This document shows positions 58,631 through 64,000 of a stretch of DNA of 64,000 nt, piece after piece (position 1 is the first letter of the stretch; the number at the start of each line of letters is the position of its first letter). Source of the DNA: Leptobrachium leishanense (taxonomy: Eukaryota; Chordata; Amphibia; Anura; Megophryidae); assembly GCA_009667805.1 (NCBI GenBank), contig CM019064.1, positions 274,145,662-274,209,661 on the forward strand, read 5' to 3'. The notes beneath the pieces were generated by a model. That model was not told the origin of the DNA. It ran no database searches and was given only the letters and a program-made list of their open reading frames with translations. A program made the translations under genes and the position numbers.

Positions 58631-59279
58631 TTAAAGTTGCGGGTTTTTTTTTTTTGGTCAGATTTTCATGTCTGCGTTCTGCGGGTCATCAGATGCGTTC
58701 AGCAGTCTCCTTGCGGGTGCGTTTGGCCGTCTCTTAGGCGGGTGCATTTGGCGGTTTTATTCAGTAGGTTTGCGGCTGCGTTCGGTGGGTTGCTCTGCGG
58801 TGTTCAGCAGGTTTACAGGGTTTGGCGGGTCAATTCGCTGCACGTCGAGGACCCTGCGGTGAATGCTAAATTCACTGCAGGGACGGCAAATTTAACTCGC
58901 CAAAGTCAGGCGAACCAGAGAGTCCGTAACATTTCGGTGCTCTCTGAATAAGCCTGATGGTCTTTACACATTAAACAGTTATTTAAATAGGCCTAAATAA
59001 AATCATATAAAAAGGAGAAATAACCAGGAAAACTTCACTAGCCACAACCCCCCCCCCGCAACTGAATTTATTCACAGTGTGCCTCTTTACCTCCCTGTCA
59101 GGACCTGAAGCTGCTGCCCGAATGAAGGAGGCAGGACAAGGACGCAGGGGAGAGTCTGCAGCTGTGCTGCATTTTCCAGAGCTGCCGATCTGAATGCTGC
59201 CGATCTGAATGCTGCTGTGCCTGCCGAGTCAGAAGAGGAGCGGAGGGGGGGGGGTTGATGTCCTTTGTGTGCCCCCCTG

Positions 59280-61340
59280 CAGTGGCGTATTTAGGTTTTG
59301 TGCTGCCCTAGGCCTGACTAAACTCGTGCACCCCCTAATTTAAATTTGACACACCCCTTCCTGTGAAGGTCACCTTTTTCTGGTTAAACCCCTCCCTTCC
59401 TCTTTAGGCTCCATCTTTTCCTCTTTGAGCTCCGCCTCTTCCTCTCTGTATATTAAAAGTGGATACCAAGTGCCTACTTGTATATTTTGTATACCATTTC
59501 AAATGTATCTATTGAGATAAATAAAATTATGAAATGTTTAAATTCAACCATTTTTTACAAAGATCAGCCAATGCATGTCAAGTAAACGGGATCACAGCCG
59601 CTCTAACTGGTTAAACAATAAAACCCACAGAAATGTGCAGTGTGTATGAGCGTATCACAGAGCTGCACAGCAATAAAACCCACAGAAATGTGCAGTGTGT
59701 ATGAGCGCATCACAGAGCTGCACAGCAATAAAACCCACAGAACTGTGCACTGTGTATGAGCGTATCACAGAGCTGCACAGCAATAAAACCCATAGTAATG
59801 TGGACTGTGTATGAGCGTATTACAGAGCTGCACAGCAATAATACCCACAGAAATGTGCAGTGTGTATGAGCATTTACAGAAATGCACAGCAATAAAACGC
59901 TAATTTCATTCCAAACGCCACCCTCTTTTCTTTTCACCCCAAACCCCCTAACTCTTTTCATATCATTAAACACCCCCCACTCTTCATCTCATTAAACCCC
60001 CCAGTCTTTATGTCAATAAACACCCCCTCCACTCATGTCATTAAACATCCCCCACTCATCTCATAACCCCCACTCATCAGGTCATTAAACACCCCCCCAC
60101 TCATCTCACTAAACCCCCTCCACTCATCATGTCATTAACCCCCCACTCATCTCATTAAACAGCCCCCCCCTCATCTCATTAAAACACCCCTCGCTCATCA
60201 TGTCATTAAACAGCCCCCACTCATCTCATTAAACAGGTGTGTGTGTGATGGGATTGTGTGTATCTGAGTGGAATGAGAGGGTTTGTGATGGGATCATTGT
60301 GTGGCTCTATGTATGTGGAATGAGAGGGTGAATGATAGGATTGTATGCAGGGTCAAGTCCTTAATAAAAATGAAGTGTTGGAACACCGACCATGTGCCAA
60401 TATTTACAAAAAAATATAACCATTCATGCCCATTCTTACCCAAATGTGTATTTGCAGGTACTATTGCAGGCCTGATACACAAAGCTGTGTTTAAAAATCA
60501 CAGCTTGCTGTACCTGCTTCACTGAATCCTCTGACAAGCAGTCTGCAGCTTTGATTTCCCATTGGTTGTATCTCTCCTGGGGCTGCACATGGGTTGGATT
60601 AGTAAACACACCGGGTTCGCAGTCCTGTTATCACAGCACATTCACTGATAGCGTCCAACTCCATGGCAGCCATGAAACAACCCTCCTTTGGTAATAAAAA
60701 CTTTCACAGCATGTCAGAGATCAAGGGGAGGGATCTCTGAGCTAGATTTGGAGTGCTAAACAGTAGAGAGAAAGTGAATACAATACATTCTCCTGCACAG
60801 TTGGAGGTTAATGGGGGCTGGGTCCTGCGACATGGCCCCCCTCCTTAGTCATATGCCCCCCCCTCCTTAGTCATTTGCCCCCCCTCCTTATAGTAATTTT
60901 GCCCCCCCCTTTAATTTTACCCCCCCCCTTTAATTTTACCCCACCTTCTCACATTCATTACACCCCCCCCCCTTTCAGCCCATTCTCCCAGTATGATTCA
61001 TATTACCTTTCTTTCTGTCCTGCTGGGAGCCAGCAGCAGCAGCAGGCCCTTTCATACTCCGTGGCAGGTGGCAGAATGGACGAGTGCTGGGAGGAGGAAG
61101 TGATGTTTATGATCACTTCCTCCCAGTGTTCTCGCGGCACAGAGTGACGGAGGAGCAGCCAGTTAGATGCTGTGCATCACACTGCCGATTATATTGACGC
61201 ACTGGCTGCTCCTCTTGCGGCTGCACCGAGGACCTCACTCTGGGATCCAGTAACCGGTGGCTGTGGGGGGCGTGTCCCACGGAGCGGCGGGGTGCCGCCC
61301 CCTGTAAAGTGCCGCCCAAAATACACCACTGACACCACTG
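59280..61340. mobile_element. hAT-like element, 8-bp duplication CCCCCCTG
   Basis: It starts CAGTGGCGTATTTAGG; the right end is a doubled inverse end (CACCACTGACACCACTG). CCCCCCTG flanks it at 59272-59279 and 61341-61348. It contains a 55-59-bp minisatellite (59620-59885) and C-rich simple repeats (59985-60235, 60835-60975). No transposase. Confidence 0.82.
59620..59885. repeat. Minisatellite, 55-59-bp monomer
   Basis: Four to five units with GTGCAGTGTGTATGAGCGTA and CACAGAGCTGCACAGCAATA. Inverted relatives occur at 17440-17510 and 22330-22560. Confidence 0.9.
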
Positions 61341-61904
61341 CCCCCCTGGCTGGGTCCCTGGCTGTCCAGCTCCATTTTACTCGTGCCCCCCCCTTCGCTC
61401 CCCGTGCACACAGAGTGCTATGCGCGGGGACAGGAAGATGAGGGAGGAGCCGGATGCGGAAGCCTGTGTTCTCTCTCCACACGGCTCCTCAGCACAGGCT
61501 TCCACATTCCTCCTGTCTCCCGGTATCCCAGTCCAGCGGTTGGCCACAGAATACGTGGGCCCAAGGGACAGCTGCTTTGGGCCCCTCAACAATGACTGGG
61601 CCCGGGGCAGCTGCCCCTTTTGCCCTGCGTTAAAGACGGCCCTGTGTGAAGGCACTTGCTGCCATGAAAGGCACAATATTTGGTTGCACTGACGCCTGTG
61701 CCAGATTTATATCATTTTAATTTTTTGAACCGCAGGGTCCAACCCTGCACTCTTCCACAATACCACAGAGGGGTTACTGTATGAGCATTAAAGGCACAAT
61801 ATCTGGGAGCACTGACGCCCATTAACAGACAAAAAAAAACAACTTTTCAATATAGGACCACATGGTCCACCCCTGCACTCTTCCACAATACCACAGAGGG
61901 GTTA

Positions 61905-62352
61905 GGCTAGGGTCAGATGAGCGCATTTTCTACGGACTGTGCGTCCGTGCAGTACGGACGTACTTACTGACTGACGACAAGGTAGTGGCCACACAGTCGG
62001 GTTTTTTCACTGACGTATTTTTGGACTGATGTAGCATGGAAAATAAATTACAATGAAAGAACATTCTGTCCGTCAAAAATGCTGGACGTATAAATGCAGT
62101 CCGTCTGACCTTGTTGCATCACTCACACACAAAGCTATGCGGACGTTGTGGACGTGGCGCACTCTGCACGTCCGTTCTAGCAGTATTACGTTCTTGCCTA
62201 ACCTGCGTCCGTTTGCAGCGTCCGTCAGCCCCTGCACTTCTGTGCGGACGTACTTCGTGTGTGGGCTCCATTTAACACAATTGTATGCTATCACGGACGT
62301 ACTTATGTGCGGGCAACACGGACATTAACACTGCGTTCGTCTGACCCCAGCC
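61905..62352. mobile_element. Harbinger-like MITE with TTA duplication
   Basis: GGCTAGGGTCAGATGAGCGC to TCTGACCCCAGCC, flanked by TTA at 61902-61904 and 62353-62355; 448 bp. Close to the copy at 31480 (GTGCGTCCGTGCAGTACGGA). Confidence 0.88.
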
Positions 62353-62359
62353 TTACTGT

Positions 62360-64000
62360 TAGGCTTGTGCACCTATTTTTTTTTTCGGTTCGATTTGTTC
62401 TGATGTTTAACCACTTCCATGCGGAGGACGCGCTGAGCGTGTCCTCCACATGGCTCCTGCTGTGCAGAGGACGCGCTGAGCGCGTCCTCCCTTTGGGGTC
62501 AGCGTTCGGCCGGGTTCCGGCCGATCGCTGGCCCCCCGGTGCAGGCTGACATCCTCGATGTCAGCCCAGCATCCGGAACCGCCGCCGATGAAATTAGGTG
62601 TCATCGCGGTGGCGCGATGACACCTAATTCAGGCGCCCCCCCCCGCATGTGCGGAGGAGGCGCCTGAAAGGGAGGGGGGGGGGAGGTCCTTCGGACCTCT
62701 CTCCCTCCCAATCGGCGGCGTTGCGGGGGTTAACCCAGGCACCATTTGGAAGGGCACAGCCTGCCCTTCCAAATGGTACCTGGCATTAACCCCTGGGGAG
62801 CCAGATCACGAATCGGCGCTGAAAAGCGCCGGTTCGTGATCCTTTCCCGGAGCTGGCCGACATCTTGGATGTCGGCCAAGCCTCCGGGAACTCCCCCTGA
62901 GGACTGGCGTCATCGTGCATAGCACAATGACGCAGGCCTGGAGTTAATACTTTCTCCTATCTTCCCCCCCCTTCTCCTTTTTAGATGACCCCCCCATTTT
63001 ATACCCCTGTTGCTATTTTAGATTTATTATATATACATTTTTTATATCCATTTTTATGATACCCAGCTCTCCACTTTTAGATTTTATTATTAATATTTTT
63101 AATATTAATAATATTAATATTTTTACCATCATGCATATATTCTATAATTCGAGCCCATTTTTATGCGATTTTAACAACTTTCTTATGATCAACTTCCCAA
63201 TCTACTTTATACAGAACGGCCATGATAAGACATTATTAGATAAAACTCCTCTACCCTATCTTTATCTGAATATACCTATTTGATAACACCTTTGCTTTCT
63301 AGCATATATACATTTTTTATTTTTATTTTTATTTTTATTTCTACTAGATACGAAAAGAAAATTCATATATTTCTTCTCGTCCTTTTTTTCCGTCCCTTTC
63401 GTTTCTTATATACGAAAAGATGAATTATCATTAATTACTATACCCTAAAAAAATCGAGTAAACCTTGGGTAAAAAGTCAGGTTCATTATACGAACGAAAA
63501 CGAGACTAATAAGTATTCGCAAGGCCTCTCTGGGTAAAATCCCAGACTATGGATACGAACGAAAACGAAACTAAGAAAATTTTCGCAAAGCACTTCTGGG
63601 TAAAAAGGGTTTGTCCAGTTCACGCATGGTGAAACTAAAGAAAGAAATTTTCTTTCGTCTTTCTTTTCTTTTTTCGTATCGTATGTATATACCTGACCTG
63701 TATTTCACTTGATCTTAGTATGCCGGGACTATGTGTGCATTTCGATCATGATAATAACCTTTACGATTTTTCGTAGAATTTTATTGGTCGACCTTTTTGT
63801 TTACTTTCGATGCGAAATGCTGTCCGTTTTTCCGAATCTCCGTATTTTACATAGGCTACAACTTGGTTTTAAGCCTTGTTTTAAATTCTCTACACAAGAT
63901 TATTGTTTTAAAGATTCGTAATTGCTGCGATTGTTCAAAATATTCGGATTTTCCGCGATCGTTCAATGTATTGTATTCATTTTCGTTTTTATTCCGAAAC
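62360..64000. mobile_element. hAT-like element, left end, runs off the window
   Basis: It starts TAGGCTTGTGCACCTATTTT, like the MITE at 34735. The interior to 64000 is AT-rich with about 75-bp repeats holding TACGAACGAAAACGA and CTGGGTAAAA (63455-63610). No coding frame recognised. The last bases (TTCCGAAAC) resemble the right end region of the 34735 MITE. Confidence 0.65.
62411..62943 (-). mobile_element. piggyBac-like MITE, shortened reverse copy
   Basis: Inverted relative of the right half of 30240-31441 (GGACGCGCTGAGCG, AAAGCGCCGGTTCGTGATC), bordered by TTAA at 62407-62410 and 62944-62947. The end near 62943 is not a typical terminus, so this may be an internal deletion or chance TTAA. 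Confidence 0.65.

Larger units (their letters stand above)
57062..58956. mobile_element. Larger element with GGTTATTCAGAGAG ends
   Basis: The left GGTTATTCAGAGAGAGCC and the right GGTGCTCTCTGAATAAGCC are related to the 182-bp palindromic MITE ends. The interior has repeats of GTGAAATACGGTGCCTGTTC (57195-57300) shared with 17510-17560, and two Harbinger-like MITEs. No coding region. Confidence 0.6.
56598..61644. mobile_element. hAT-like element, 8-bp duplication TGTGAAGG
   Basis: It starts CAGGCCCGTCTTTAATATTG and ends with the inverse of CAGGGCCGTCTTTAACGC, flanked by TGTGAAGG at 56590-56597 and 61645-61652. 5.0 kb, without transposase. It contains a foldback-family element with Harbinger-like MITEs (57062-58956) and another hAT (59280-61340). 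Confidence 0.9.
52818..62359 (+). mobile_element. hAT transposon carrying transposase, right end not seen
   Basis: The left end TAGGGATGAGC is preceded by CTATCTAC (52810-52817, presumed 8-bp duplication). The transposase region lies at 53655-56506. The 3' part has tandem CACTCTTCCACAATACCACA units at about 56559, 61739 and 61876, split by another hAT (56598-61644). It continues past a Harbinger-like MITE to at least 62359, where a further hAT-like element begins, so its right end lies beyond the window. Confidence 0.8.

Overview
This is eukaryotic, vertebrate DNA, most likely from a large repeat-rich amphibian (frog) genome. One host gene is recognisable, MSL3 on the minus strand with nine spliced coding exons. 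The rest is a dense nest of DNA transposons (hAT-like, Tc1/mariner, piggyBac-like, PIF/Harbinger-like MITEs), L1-type LINEs, one Ty3/gypsy chromovirus-type LTR retrotransposon, and minisatellite or satellite arrays. The amphibian call rests on the MSL3 sequence and on the look of the repeats; no species-level claim is made.

Layout. 1-11.3 kb: MSL3, reading right to left. Nine coding exons give 391 codons; the C-terminal exons lie beyond the left edge. Its introns hold MITEs, a tRNA-derived SINE-like piece and a LINE-tail-like repeat. 12.5-25.7 kb: a 13.2-kb hAT-like unit flanked by the 8-bp duplication AGAGGATT. An unoccupied inverted copy of its target lies at about 26.16-26.31 kb. Inside it is a second element (12775-23687) with 29-bp inverted ends and a 9-bp duplication. 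That element contains a 168-bp satellite carrying a piggyBac-like MITE, a hAT-like element, an L1 that is itself broken by a smaller member of the outer hAT family in reverse orientation, and a further hAT. The outer unit also carries a 1.5-kb G-rich minisatellite. 27.1-35.3 kb: four hAT-like elements with intact 8-bp duplications, carrying Harbinger-like and piggyBac-like MITEs and foldback palindromes, plus a minus-strand L1 fragment. 36.1-47.5 kb: a three-level nest in which a Tc1/mariner transposon is broken by a piggyBac-like element, which is broken by a Ty3/gypsy element with a 5-bp duplication. 49.0-64 kb: a 133-bp L1 scrap, a nearly 5'-complete L1, a hAT element with a damaged BED-type transposase inserted in that L1, further hAT elements inside it, and a last hAT-like element running off the right edge.

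None of the mobile elements has a complete intact transposase or polymerase reading frame. Most damage, especially in the gypsy element, is single-base frameshifts. MSL3 by contrast has every seen exon open, with consistent splice phases and conserved chromo-barrel residues, so it is probably a working gene. Because most insertions keep their target-site duplications, the order of insertion can be read from the nesting.
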